Below, piece by piece: positions 46,945 through 58,556 of a DNA stretch of 64,000 nt. This DNA is from Scolanthus callimorphus (Eukaryota; Cnidaria; Anthozoa; Actiniaria; Edwardsiidae), in assembly GCA_033964015.1 (NCBI GenBank), contig CM066914.1, positions 13,693,831 through 13,757,830 of the forward strand, written 5' to 3'. Made by a program: the position numbers and the translations under genes. The notes beneath the pieces are model-generated. The model worked only from the letters and a program-made list of their open reading frames with translations. It searched no databases and had not been told where the DNA came from. Position 1 is the stretch's first letter, and each line of letters opens with the position of its first letter.

Positions 46945-48005
46945 AGGCACAGTATTGGACTATAAACACATTTTTTTGCACAAAACGCACAGGAAATATA
47001 GCCCATGGCCAATCAGATCACAGGAAATTGTCAAGCCATATAATAAACAGTGTTATCATGAATGTACCCATTAAAGTTGAGCAAATGTCACTGTCAGGGA
47101 AATGCCACTTTGCTCCTTTCAGTAAGACATTTTAGTGGAAAAACAAAAGCACTAGTACTGGTCAGCAAGGGAATCAATCACTAAATAGGGTATTGGACAT
47201 AAAACACAATGTTTTTTTGCACAAAACGCACAGGAAATATAGCCCGTGGGCAATACGCAAAATACAGCCTGTGCACCAGCCAATCAGATCACAGGAAATT
47301 GTCAAGCCATATAATAAACAGGGTTATCATGAATGTACCCATTAAACTTGAGCAAATGTCACCGTCAGGGAAATGCCACTTTGCTCCTTTCAGTAAGACA
47401 TTTTAGTGGAAAAACAAAAGCACTAGTACTGGTCAGCAAGGGAATCAATCACTAAATAGGGTATTGGACATAAAACACAATGTTTTTTTGCACAAAACGC
47501 ACAGGAAATATAGCCCGTGGGCAATACGCAAAATACAGCCTGTGCACCAGCCAATCAGATCACAGGAAATTGTCAAGCCATATAATAAACAGGGTTATCA
47601 TGAATGTACCCATTAAACTTGAGCAAATGTCACCGTCAGGGAAATGCCACTTTGCTCCTTTCAGTAAGACATTTTAGTGGAAAAACAAAAGCACTAGTAC
47701 TGGTCAGCAAGGGAATCAATCACTAAATAGGGTATTGGACATAAAACACAATGTTTTTTTGCACAAAACGCACAGGAAATATAGCCCGGGGGCAATACGC
47801 AAAATACAGCCTGTGCACCAGCCAATCAGATCACAGGAAATTGTCAAGCCATATAATAAACAGGGTTATCATGAATGTACCCATTAAACTTGAGCAAATG
47901 TCACCGTCAGGGAAATGCCACTTTGCTCCTTTCAGTAAGACATTTTAGTGGAAAAACAAAAGCACTAGTACTGCTCAGCAAGGGAATCAATCACTAAATA
48001 CTATT
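46945..48005. repeat. 271-bp tandem array
   Basis: Four units. The last three (starting near 47194, 47465 and 47736 at TATTGGACATAAAACACAAT) are almost identical; the first lacks about 28 bp (the CAATACGCAAAATACAGCCT region). Conspicuous differences are single bases such as CCCGTGG/CCCGGGG. The repeated 65-codon frame is a by-product. A single related fragment (GCTACTGGTCAGCAAGGGAT) lies at about 34704 in the copy 1 flank. Confidence 0.95.
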
Positions 48006-48760
48006 CATAAAATATTTAGTCAGAGTTACATAACATCTAATGCATATTTTTAAGCATTATTTTACACCTCCCTGCTGAAGATCTCTGGATCCCATGCTGT
48101 TTAGCATGGCTACCCTTTTGTATGGGGGCATTCCATGAAGAAACCACTTGAATTCCATGTGGGAGAGCAACCCATGATTTCTGAATTGTAGATTCTCAAA
48201 AAGAGGGGCGAAGATTGTGTAATTCCAGAAAAATCCATACCCCACCATTGGAAGGAACTTCAAAATTGCAGAGGGATGGGGGTCAATTAGCCTTTTATTT
48301 CCTACAAAAACACTATTTTTTAGTGGACATTTGAGAGGGGTGGGGGGTCACATCTCAAAATCTGTGGGAGGGGTCTGGGTAATTTTCTATTAGTTTTGTG
48401 TCTGCCCAATGATTCTAAAATGGGCTGCAATACCAGGTGACAAACTTGTTGGAAAAAATGAATTGACTAGACCTAAAAGATACCAAATTTGGTGTGGCTA
48501 GGTCTAACCCACCCTGAAGCCAACTGATACAATGTGCAAACATGGCAAACTCAGCTGTTATCAGCATTTATGTTTCCAGTGTTACAGAGTTTTAAGATGG
48601 TCCATACCTAATTCCCAGAACTTGACCCAAAACAAAATTGGTTAGATTGATGGAATTGTGGGACAGAATTCAGATATTTGCTTAAGTTTGTGTTTGGATT
48701 TAGACCACCTCACTCAGGCTAACAGCTTTCAGCTTGTCCAGAACCTGTAGGGTTTCTACA
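48006..48760. other. 3' flank of UGT copy 2
   Basis: Shared with 57410-58274 beside copy 3 and partly with 35020-35189 beside copy 1. Includes a family B MITE at about 48211-48385. No separate gene. Confidence 0.6.
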
Positions 48761-50389
48761 CTATTCTGTTTTTTGCTTTTTGCTACACAGATTTCGCAAA
48801 AATTTAAAACAGCCTACCAGAATAAACAGAGCAGCAGCAACTATCGCTAAGAAAAATGCACCAACATCTAGTAAGTAAAACTCATAAACTGCTAAGTCAA
48901 GTCCTTTGGGTCTTAAGTGACTTGTTCCATTCTGTCTGATAACATATTCAATCCAGTCGGCTGCTTCTTGTGGGGGTGTGTGAGGTCTGTCCTTCAATAA
49001 CTTTGCCATTTTCATGGCATTAGACTTGTACCTGTTGATAAGAATCAATGTTGGTAAATCAAAATCGTTATCTTCTCTACAAAATTTCACTATTTGACAA
49101 CTAGAGAACTAAAATTCATAAATGTCTTGAATTGCAAAGCAGTGACTTCAAAATGCAGGAATATTTTACATACATGCAGGTCCCAACTCTTCAGATTCCC
49201 ATGGAGATGTTTTAGAGAGATTTTTTACATTATATAATATGTCTTTCTGTCTCGAATGGAAAGAGCCTCAAGTTCTGGAATGTTTTGTGCAACACTTCCA
49301 CGATACATAATAATTACTAGTAGTAATGAAATCAAAATCGGGCAAATGGTTACCATGCATGCTCTAAGAACCAATCAGAACAAAGAATTCATTACCATGT
49401 CTTTCTAGGTAAAAAAATAAAGAAAAATTATCAAGATTTTAGAGCTTTTGGTATTGGGCCAGTACTGTACATTTTGCATGTGAGGTTTGCAGCATTGTTT
49501 TCCGCCTTTTATCCCTTCACAAGATAAAGACAACTTACCTAGGATTTTCTATCAGCTCATTGATGAGATCAACAAGGCTTTGTGAGGTGAACGTAGAACC
49601 TTTTCTCAAGTTGAAATCTGCACCCATTCCTGCAGCTTTGATCTTCTCTGCATTACCAAACTGGTCCCCCCACAATGGTGTAACAAGCAGAGGGACGCCA
49701 TGGTTACATCCCTCATAAACACCATTGGAACCACCATGTGTCATAAAAAGTTTCATATTTGGGTGACCAAGGAGATCATTCTGGGGTAACCAATTTACTG
49801 TCTTGACATTAGTGACTTGGTGATCAGTTTCGTTGAACTTCCATAATACCTAGAATAAAACAACAGCAGATATGATTTTGTATGACGTGAAATGATATAA
49901 ACAGGGATGTCAACTCTCCCGGTTTTGCAGGGAGTCTTTCACTTCATCTCCCAGGAAAAAAATCAAGACGACTGGTTCAAACGTTTACTGTATTTCTCCC
50001 AGGAGAATTTCATGAAATTTCACCATTTCAAGGCCAGTCTCCATATTTTTGAAGTCCTGGGGTTGACGTCCATGTATAAACACCAGCTATTAGATGAAAA
50101 TGTGATTATGCAGCCAACTCACAACTTTACCTTATATTTCAGTTTTGAAAATGCCTCCAATAAACGAGACATTCTGTAATGCTCAACATATGTGACCATA
50201 CTTCCAAATGAGACTAGAATGACCCCACCCTTGGCAGACTCCATAAACTCTTTAAATTCTCCAGTAAGCTTGCCAGATGGTCTTAGTGATGGGGAACCAA
50301 TGAGCTTGACATCTAAAACGGCAATTAATTATACTAATCAATTAGTAAGCAATTAATTGTATTACACTTAAATGTGTATCCCATATTAA

Positions 50390-52128
50390 GGTGACTCCAC
50401 GAAAAGTCCAAGCGCATTTTCTGTAAATATAAATTCGGTCATAACTTTTATAATATTCCTGTGACGAATATAAAACTTGGAGGACAGTAGCAGGCATCTT
50501 TTAGCAATACTTTAACATACTTCGATCTTTATTTGCATTTAATACTTTTAATAATATCCCAGCTACAGTGGACCCCCTTGTTTAACTTTAGACATCTCTG
50601 AAAAAAAAAACTGCTATCACTTTTGCACGAAATTTCAAAATTGATGTTCAATTTAATTGCCCCTTGTAACTAGAAAATCTTAGCCAATTCCTCGGAACCA
50701 AAATTGAGATTTTATTAAGAGCAACAAATTGATGACTTAAGTTTTCTTTTAACTCATGCTTAACATTAAAGTCCTATAGCATCACCAAAAAACACCGAAG
50801 CTTTCTGAAATTTTGCGGAGAAGGCATGTTATTACTTTATGTCTTCAAATGCTAAGCTGATCATCCCTTGATAATTGCGTTGTGGATCACTATGATTTTA
50901 GAGGCTGGTGAATATTATAAATTCGTCAAGAATGAACGAACGATTACCTTGTTGCGAAGAGCCAATATATAGCTTAGCATGGGTCTTTGCTTTCTACAAT
51001 GATTCAGGCAGGGAGCGTTAGGTGTTAACTTGCCCCAGCTCTAATAGTTCGGCGAAAAAACATTTATAAGTAGAGAAATAATATATTTTGGTCACAGAGT
51101 ACTACACGCTCAAATCTTTGCAAGCCGTCTAGCGTTCTTTGTTTATGAATCGGAAAGAGCGGGTCGGAATTTGCACCCTGTTTAAGGAGGGTACAAATGC
51201 TGTGCCTCTGAGGACTCAAGGGGGAGGGTATGAAAAGAAATTGTCTGCTCTAGTGAAGGCTGTCAAACGAAAATTGGTTTTCAAACCCTCCCCCTTGAGT
51301 CCTCAGAGGCACAGCATTTGTACCCTCCTTTAAAGGGGTGCGAATTCCGACCCGCTCATTTCGATTCATAAACAAAGAACGCTAGATGGCTTGCAAAGAT
51401 TTGAGCGTGTAGTACTCTGCGACCAAAATATATTATTTCTCTACTTATAAATGTTTTTCCACCAAAATATTAGAACTGGGACAAGATAACACCTAAAGCT
51501 ACGGGCCTGAATGCGGTAGAACGCAAATACGGATGGTAAAGCTATAATATTGGATCTTTTCAACAGAGGTAATAGTCCATTATTTCCTGGCCAATTTTAA
51601 AATATTCTAAATCGTCTATAAAACATAGAGTGATCCACAACGCAGTTATCATTGGATGATCAGCTTAGCATTTGAAGGCATAGAGCAATAATATGTCTTC
51701 TCCGCAAAATTTCAGAAAGCTTCGGTGTTTTTTGGTGATGCTATAGGACTTTTAACGTTAAGCATGAGTAGAAAGAAAGCTTAAGTCATCAAATTATTGC
51801 TCCTATAAAATCTCAACTTTGGTTCCCAGGAATTGACAAATATTTTCTAATTACATGGGGCAATTAAATTGAACATCAATTTTGAAATTTCGTGCAAAAG
51901 TGATAGCAAAATTTCTTTTCAGAGATGTCTAAAGTGGAACAAGGGGTCCACTGTAGCTGGGATATTATTAAAAGTATTAACGCAAATAAAGATCGAAGTA
52001 TGTTAAGGTATTGCTAAAAGATGCCTGCTACTGTCCTCCAAGTTTGATATTCGTAACAGGAATATTATAAAAGTTATGACCGAATTTCTATTTACAGAAA
52101 ATGCGCTTGGACTTTTCGTGGAGTCACC
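50390..52128. mobile_element. 1.7-kb giant palindrome with TTAA duplication
   Basis: In intron 3 of UGT copy 2. TTAA at 50386-50389 and 52129-52132. Ends GGTGACTCCACGAAAAGTCC and complement. The two arms (about 50390-51235 and 51285-52128) are inverted near-copies over almost their whole length, leaving a central loop of about 50 bp. Copy 1 has the uninterrupted site near 37092 (CACATATTTATGGAAATCAC). No coding content. Confidence 0.9.
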
Positions 52129-52151
52129 TTAAATGGAAATCACTCTACTAT

Positions 52152-52312
52152 TGTGTGATTCCAGAAAAATCCATACCTCCCCCATGGAAGGGAGTTTACA
52201 AATTCCAGATAGGTCGGGGAGTCAAATGCCTTTTATTTTCTATGCAATTACTCTTCAATGTCATATCTCAACCCCTTCCGTGGGATTATGGGTGTTTTCT
52301 GGAATCACACAT
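52152..52312. repeat. Family B MITE next to UGT2 exon 3 donor
   Basis: Orthologous to the copy at 37115-37312. TTGTGTGATTCCAGAAAAAT opens it and TTCTGGAATCACACATTG closes it. Confidence 0.75.
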
Positions 52313-53204
52313 TGCATTGCTACTTACTTGGAGGGATTGGGCGTGTCCATTCTAGTGACCAGTCCAGAGGCAGAAGTAGTAAGTCTGATTCCCCAATGAG
52401 CTGGGCAGGAGATTTCTCTAGGGCAATACCATGCTTCCTCTGGACAGAGCCTATGATGAAATAATGCATCACCCTTGCAACAACTGCCACCAATCCATAC
52501 AACACTGTATTTAAACACGCTTTCTAAATGGCATCTCTGTTGAGGCCATTGTCATTTCACTTGGGATGTAAGACAATGGCCATGGTATTCCATATGGTCC
52601 TGTAAATGGGTCATTAAAACCCCAGCATCCAAAATCTACCAGGTAGGGTATCTGTGCCTTTATTTTTAGGAGCTGACCACAGTTGGAAAATGAATTATCA
52701 GCAAAAAGAAGGTTTGTCCCTTTTAGCTGTGCCAGAAGAGCTGAAGAAAAGATAGAGAAGTGTTGTTAGTAAATAATATGTTAACACTGCCTGTATAAAC
52801 ATCAATGAAGATGGCTCATACTATAGATTTGTTTTGAAAACCTGGATCACAATAACATATTAACCAGGATTCAACATGGGAATAAGCTGGAAACCAGTCA
52901 AGGAAATAGTGAGATTATGTACATGATTTGTTTTCAAGGCTTTTAGCCTTCGCTGGCCATCTTTACAGGACAATACTTCTTTGATTTGAGAGATGCGCAG
53001 AAGGGGGCTCCCTTTAAAGATGAGAGGTGGATACCTTGTGCTGGGTAATTATGGGCAGATTTAGAGGGGCTGAGGGGGCCATGGCCCACCTTTTTTAGAA
53101 AATTGCTCTATACATTTACTGTATTTGACCAATTAAAATGTTCATTTCATGTCACTTAATTCAGTCTGCCCCTCCTCCTGGATCTGCCCCTGATAATCAC
53201 TTAC

Positions 53205-53847
53205 TCTCATTCATCAAAAGAGCATCACAAGCATCTCTTAGTATTTTGAATGCCTCCTTGAAATCAAAACAGATCTGGGTTTCCTTTTTCAAGCATAAAA
53301 TTCAGAGTTTGTTTTATCACAGGCAGCCCAAGTACAATGGTTGTTAGTTTATTCTGGCTTGGCGATATTTATAGTGTTTAAGAGTAATCGATAAACTTGC
53401 TAAATTGCTATAAAATCGTCACTGAGTTCTGGTAAATTATGGCAAATAAAAGTAGAAGACTTACATTAAGTTGTCCTGTTGTCCTTTCCTTGTCTAAAAT
53501 TTTTCCGAGTGTTCCACCAGACACCTAAAATTTTAGATGAGGAAAGGACAACCGGACAACTTAATGTAAGTCTTCTCACTCACACTCACTCACTATCCTT
53601 TAGCGTTTTGGCTTTTATTTGCCATAGTTTACCAGAACTCAGTGACGATTTTATAGCAATTTAGTGAGTTTATTGATTACTCTTATACAAAGCCAATAAA
53701 CACTATAAATATCGCCAAGCCAGAATAAACTAATGACCATTGTACTTGGGCTGCCTGTGGTTTTATGACCTGGTCCACTGGATATTGAGGCAAATGAAAA
53801 ATGATGTTAGAAGATTTTGACTCCATTGAACACGTAATGTAGATCAC
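53205..53847 (-). pseudogene. Distal exon 2 of UGT copy 2, disrupted
   Basis: Recognisable exon 2 sequence on both sides of an insertion (53318-53759). There is an extra A at GAAATCAAAACAG and about 18 bases are lost near 53800. It cannot be coding. Confidence 0.88.
53318..53759. mobile_element. 442-bp palindromic insertion in an exon
   Basis: Starts CACAGGCAGCCCAAGTACAA and ends with the complement. The 7-bp duplication GTTTTAT is at 53311-53317 and 53760-53766, and UGT copy 1 has the uninterrupted TTTGTTTTATGACCTGG. The arms pair along almost their full length, including GAAGACTTACATTAAGTTGT and its complement near the centre. Confidence 0.92.
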
Positions 53848-53935
53848 CTAAAGGGTAGTACGAAAAAAAATTACATCTGGTTTTAGTCTAGAGCATCAAT
53901 TAACTCTTACATTGTTTAGCTGGGTAATAACTTAC

Positions 53936-54145
53936 TCTCATTCATTAAAGAGCATCACAAGCATCTCTAAGTATTTTGAATGCATCCTTGATATCAAACA
54001 GATCTGGGTTTCCTTTTTCAAGCACAGTGTGTACAGTTCTTTTTATGAACGCGTCCACTGGATATTGAGGCAAATGAAAAATCAGTTGATTCTTCACTTT
54101 CACGGTAGAAGATTTGGACTCCATTGAACACATAATGTAGATCAC
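53936..54145 (-). pseudogene. Proximal exon 2 of UGT copy 2, frameshifted
   Basis: 210 nt instead of 211. One A is lost in TTCATTAAAGAGC (TTAAAAGAGC in copy 3). The frame is open for 67 codons and then stops immediately after RDACDAL. Confidence 0.85.
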
Positions 54146-55499
54146 CTATAGAGTAGTATGAAAAAAAAAATGAAATCAGGGGTTGTCAGTATATGTAAAA
54201 AAATAAAAATCCATAATATGATTTTTTTTCCCTGGAATTCATTTGATAGAGTCCTAAAGTATGTTTCTAAAACCTCAAATGATGCGTCAACTGTTTTACT
54301 AGGCTTCAATAGACCATTCTTTTGTATTGTCCGACACTCATTTTCTGTAATTAAATTAACTTTGCACGCCTTTTACTTAAATTTTAGGCCAAATTTTCAC
54401 CTTCGCGAAGCTCCTGACCTCGCACAATTTAAGATATCGGTGTCAAATTTTCTGTGTCGTTGGAAAATCATAATACCAAAAAAAAACAGTGTGAGGGAAT
54501 TTTTATTTTTTACTTGAAAAAGATTTTGATAAATTTTGCGGCCACAAATTGATGACGTCATACCACGTGACTAAGCAGTTGAACCCCCCTTGCCACTTAG
54601 ACAACTTTCCCCAAGTTTGGCTGTCTGAGGTTCATCCTTCCCAAGATCTAAACCCTTCTCGTTTGATGCTTGGGTTGTCTGTGTGGGACAGACGGTCGGA
54701 CGCACAAACCGGAAGTCCATCAGAAAACAGGTCGATGCATATACACTTGTGTGTTGTGTCCTTTCCTGCTGCATGTAGCTATGGGGCTAGGCTCCGCTAT
54801 AAAAATATGGCTGCATTTCCCCCCCCCCCCCCATTTTCTTTTGCCCCTGATCACTGATCACGGGACATTCTGTGTGCAGGTCGGCTCCTACACGTAGGCT
54901 ACCGAAAATAATGATTACTCGCTAGCATTCTGTTTTCTATTGTTGCCTCTGAGTTTTAGTCCTTGGCAAAGACTGTAGTGCTTTGCTCTCTGTTTGTCCG
55001 TTGATCACGGCCCGATCACGGATCTCACCTCATGCCCTCGGGCCTCAAGTTCACGGCCGATCGGTTCCTGCATGAAGAAATGGCTGATTCCATTGGGAAA
55101 AGTCAATACTGCTATTTTAGCTGCATGGCTACACTGGAGACAAGTAAGGACTAGGAATAAGAGATGCGTGCGAAAACATCCTACAGATTCCGCCATCTTG
55201 GGTTGAGTGTTTACTCTGTACGAACACTCTGTACCCGTATCATCCCACCAAAACTCGTCCGTAGTCTCGTTTTCGTGTTTGTTGATGAGTGACTTCGATG
55301 TCACGCAACATTAAATATTGACACTATAATTGTTTAGTATATACTACACGGGAACATTCCAAAAAATATCCGAACGACACTAAATGTGGCATTTGCCGAG
55401 ATTTTCTAGCCTTTTTCTGCACGCGTGATGTTTTCACTACAAGCATTCGGCTACTAAGCACGTGGTGGAAACTTGCTGCTGTTTTAGAGAAGCTAGAAA

Positions 55500-55529
55500 T
55501 CACTTGTTTTAATAATAATAATAATAATA
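55500..55529. repeat. AAT microsatellite
   Basis: About seven ATA/AAT units (55509-55529) upstream of UGT copy 2. Confidence 0.9.
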
Positions 55530-55619
55530 ACGGATTCGCACATTGGGCACATCCACGAGGTGGCTCTTCGTCCCGTGCGTCTGTGAAGTGTTTAGTTAGA
55601 CCTGAAGACCTGTACTGTA

Positions 55620-55679
55620 TCAGCATCCCAGGGTTCTTTTACGTCCCCCTCGAATTGGATATGTGAGGGGAGGGAGACG

Positions 55680-55710
<31 letters not shown>

Positions 55711-55868
55711 TAAGGAAACACAAGCTTTTTACAGCCCACAATGAAGCCTAAGCTCTTTTCACGGCAGGAAAGAAGAGAAAGAATTTCCACGTTCCTGCCG
55801 GGAATCGATCCCGGGCTACAGCGGTGAGAGGCGAGCGCCGTAACGCTGCGCCACCCGTGCTTCCCTTA
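55620..55868 (-). repeat. tRNA-derived SINE
   Basis: The minus-strand head reads AAGCACGGGTGGCGCAGCG, with an A box (TGGCGCAGCGTT) and a B box (GGGATCGATTCCCGG) at tRNA-like spacing. The body is unrelated, with a conserved-looking segment GGGACCTCGGTTTATTGTCT/CATCCGAAAGAC (plus-strand reading) that recurs at 26725. That segment resembles the conserved central domain reported for eumetazoan (Nin-type) SINEs; this is from memory and unchecked. Confidence 0.75.
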
Positions 55869-56452
55869 ATATCGACTACGATAAAAGATTTAAGTTTTTA
55901 GAAGGTTGCAAAGGATGGATTCGAGGAATAAATTCGTATGTTGTGCCTTGAATTATGGATTGTGAACTGCAGAGTTAACCTCGCAGAAATTAACATTTTG
56001 ATTTGGGCGCCATTTCACCACCGATGGATGACTATATTTTTCAACCCGCTGGCATAGAAATTCAAGCTTCGCTTGGAATATTCAAACAGAAATTTGAGAA
56101 TTAACCTATTCAAACTCTGGGACAATGAGGAAGACCTTGTTCATAGAAAAGAAACCACTTTAAATAGACGTTTGATGTCGGATGGTTCGTGATCAAGCGA
56201 ATCAACTTGGCGACGTGTTACTGAAATTCTCTCTTAAACTGTACTCATTGGCTGGCTTCTACGATTAACTGTGATTTTCAACCTACCGGTAAATGTTCAA
56301 AGTATGTGATATGTTTTCGACAAAATTGCTTAAATCAATATGTTGTTGTGAATGTAAGTTAATTCGCCTCTCAAACTGTCTCAAATCTCAAAAGTGCCGG
56401 TGATCGAAGTTGAAGGAACAAATTCTCTCTCTGATTCACCTTGAAAGACTAA
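55869..56452. other. Spacer, no gene seen
   Basis: AT-rich sequence without recognisable features between the SINE and the next MITE. Confidence 0.5.
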
Positions 56453-56836
56453 GGCACCGTCCACACTATGCCGGCTAAATTTGAAAACGGCTAAATATTA
56501 TACGGTTGTGCTTCCGTCCACACTACGCCGGCTAAATTTCCACCGAAACCGGATCTTTTCGAAAACGCTGCCGAAAGTGGATAAATGTGAAAACGCCGGC
56601 TACGCGTTTTAGTGTGGACGGCGAAAACGGAGCTTTTCGAAAACGATGACATCATGTCACACGGCTGCGAGGAATTTATGACCGCGGGCTCTCGTTTTTC
56701 TTTAGCGCATGCGCTGTGCTGACTTTTTTTGTGCGTTTTCAAATTTAGCCGGCGTAGTGTGGACGGAAAACTTTTGCTCCGTTTTCGAGGCAAATTAGCC
56801 GTTTTCAAATTTAGCCGGCGTAGTGTGGACGGTGCC
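56453..56836. repeat. PIF/Harbinger-like MITE with TAA duplication
   Basis: 384 bp, ends GGCACCGTCCACACTATGCC and complement, flanked by TAA (56450-56452, 56837-56839). Sub-terminal copies of TCCGTCCACACTACGCCGGC repeat inward. The open frame on the minus strand at 56491-56808 is the element itself. Confidence 0.85.
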
Positions 56837-57409
56837 TAAAGAGACAACATAAGTTAATTGAGAAGGATTTTTGTTGCATTTCGAATCAGATAGTTCTTTT
56901 AGAAAGTAAAAATATACCCGAACCACTTGCACTCGGGCTCTCGGGATAATGCTTTCGATCTCGGGATATTGTGGCAATATTCAAAGATAGCGAACCAATC
57001 ATAACGCACGATCTATGGAAGTTCCCGTGTAGTATATACTAACTAAAAATTTCTCGATTCTGATTGGTCGGGAGTAGTGCAATTACAAAAGTACGATAAT
57101 TTGCACTGCAAAAAAGTAATTTCGTGAAGCTGATTGGCTAATAAACAATGGATTTTGCAAATGAGCCAATCAAATGCGCCCCAACCCCCCCCCCCCCCTC
57201 CAAAAAAAAAAAAAAAAAAGAAAGAAAGAAAAAAAGATCGACACCCCCAGAACTGCTCGCGAAGGAATTGCATGGGCGGAGATTGGAAAGAGGGCCCACA
57301 GAATTGCGTCAGATGGAGGAGCCTTGTTGCATTGATGGCCTATGCTCCGCAGGGGGCGAAGGGTCTAAAAGTAAGTAAGTATGTACATAGCATCTATTGC
57401 ATATTTTAA
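56837..57409. other. Spacer with low-complexity tract
   Basis: Poly-C/poly-A/AAAG tract at 57183-57236. Duplicated ATTGGCTAATAA/CCAATCA motifs. No recognisable gene. Confidence 0.5.
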
Positions 57410-58274
57410 AGCATTATTTAAATTTCTTCACCTCCCTGCTGAAGATCTCTGGATCCCATGCTTTTTAGCATGGTTACCGTTTTGTATGGGGGCATTCCAT
57501 GAATTGAAGAAACTACTTGAATTCCATGTGGGAGAGCAACCCATGATTTCTGAATTGTAGATTCTCAAAACGAGGGGTGAAGATTGTGTAATTCCAGAAA
57601 AATCCATACCCCACCATTGGAAGGAAGGGACGGGGGTCAATAAGCCTTTTATTTCCTACAAAACACTATTTTTTAGTGGACATTTGAGAGGGGTCGGGGG
57701 TCACATCTCAAAATCTGTGGGAGGAGTCTGGGTAATTTTCTATTAGTTTTGTGTCTGCCCAATGATTCTAAAATGGGCTGCAATACCAGGTGACAAACTT
57801 GTTGGAAAAAATGAATTGACTAGACCTAAAAGATACCAAATTGGGTGTGGCTAGGTCTAACCCACCCTGAAGCCAACTGATACACAGGGCCGTAGCTAGC
57901 ATAGGGTCAGAAGGGGCAGTTGCCCCCCCCAGCAAAGTAAAATTTTTAGTGTCAACATGGGGCCCCCCCATGGTGCCCCCCCCCAGCAAAAATTTCTAGC
58001 TACGGCCTTCCGATACAATGTGCAAACATGGCAAACTCAGCTGTTATCAGCATTTATGTTTCCAGTGTTACAGAGTTTTAAGATGGTCCATACCTAATTC
58101 CCAAGAAAACTTGACCCAAAACAAAATTGGTTAGATTGGCAACAAAACTTGATGGAGTTCTGGGACAGAATTCAGATATTTGCTTAAGTTTGTGTTTGGA
58201 TTTAGATCACCTCACTCAGGCTTTCAGCTTGTTCAGAAACTTTCAGCTTGTCCAGAACCTGTAGGGTTTCTACA
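57410..58274. other. 3' flank of UGT copy 3
   Basis: Near-copy of 48040-48760, including a family B MITE at about 57584-57745. It has an extra small element at about 57893-58015, ends CAGGGCCGTAGCTAGC and CTAGCTACGGCCTT, that copy 2 lacks at ACTGATACAATG. Confidence 0.65.
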
Positions 58275-58556
58275 CTATTCTGTTTTTTGCTTTTTGCTAC
58301 ACAGATTTCGCAAAAATTTAAAACAGCCTACCAGAATAAACACAACAGCAGCAACTATCGCTAAGAAAAAAGCACCAACATCTAGTAAGTAAAACTCATA
58401 AACTGCTAAGTCAAGTCCTTTGGGTCTTAAGTGGCTTGTTCCATTCTGTCTGATAACATATTCAATCCAGTCAGCTGCTTCTTGTGGGGGTGTGTGAGGT
58501 CTGTCATTCAATAACTTTGCCATTTTCATGGCATTAGACTTGTACCTGTTGATAAG

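Larger units (their letters stand above)
48761..55196 (-). pseudogene. UGT: UDP-glycosyltransferase, copy 2 (pseudogene as read)
   Basis: Exons by homology to copy 1: 55196-55029 (MAESVGCFRTHLL, intact signal peptide, catalytic His in NGISHFFMQ), exon 2 versions 54145-53936 and 53847-53205, 52740-52328, 50312-50131, 49849-49539, 49031-48761. Exons 4, 5 and 6 are open and keep the UGT signature (THGGSNGVYEGCNHGVP), the C-terminal helix and KQKTE. Damage: the proximal exon 2 lacks one A and runs into TAA after RDACDAL. The distal exon 2 has an extra A and a 442-bp insertion. Exon 3 lacks one A at CTGTATTTAAACACGC. No exon choice gives an open protein. Every simple lesion is a one-base change in a homopolymer, so base-calling error is an alternative for the single-base cases. 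Confidence 0.8.

Noticed and set aside
47209..47948. Three identical 65-codon frames at 271-bp spacing.
   Set aside because: They are the same by-product frame of a tandem DNA repeat. No start context, no family features, and the first, shorter unit lacks it.
56491..56808. 105-codon minus-strand frame upstream of UGT copy 3.
   Set aside because: It coincides with a TAA-flanked MITE whose terminal repeats it translates.
57134..57409. Frame with a Pro-run followed by a Lys-run.
   Set aside because: It is translation of a poly-C/poly-A low-complexity tract.
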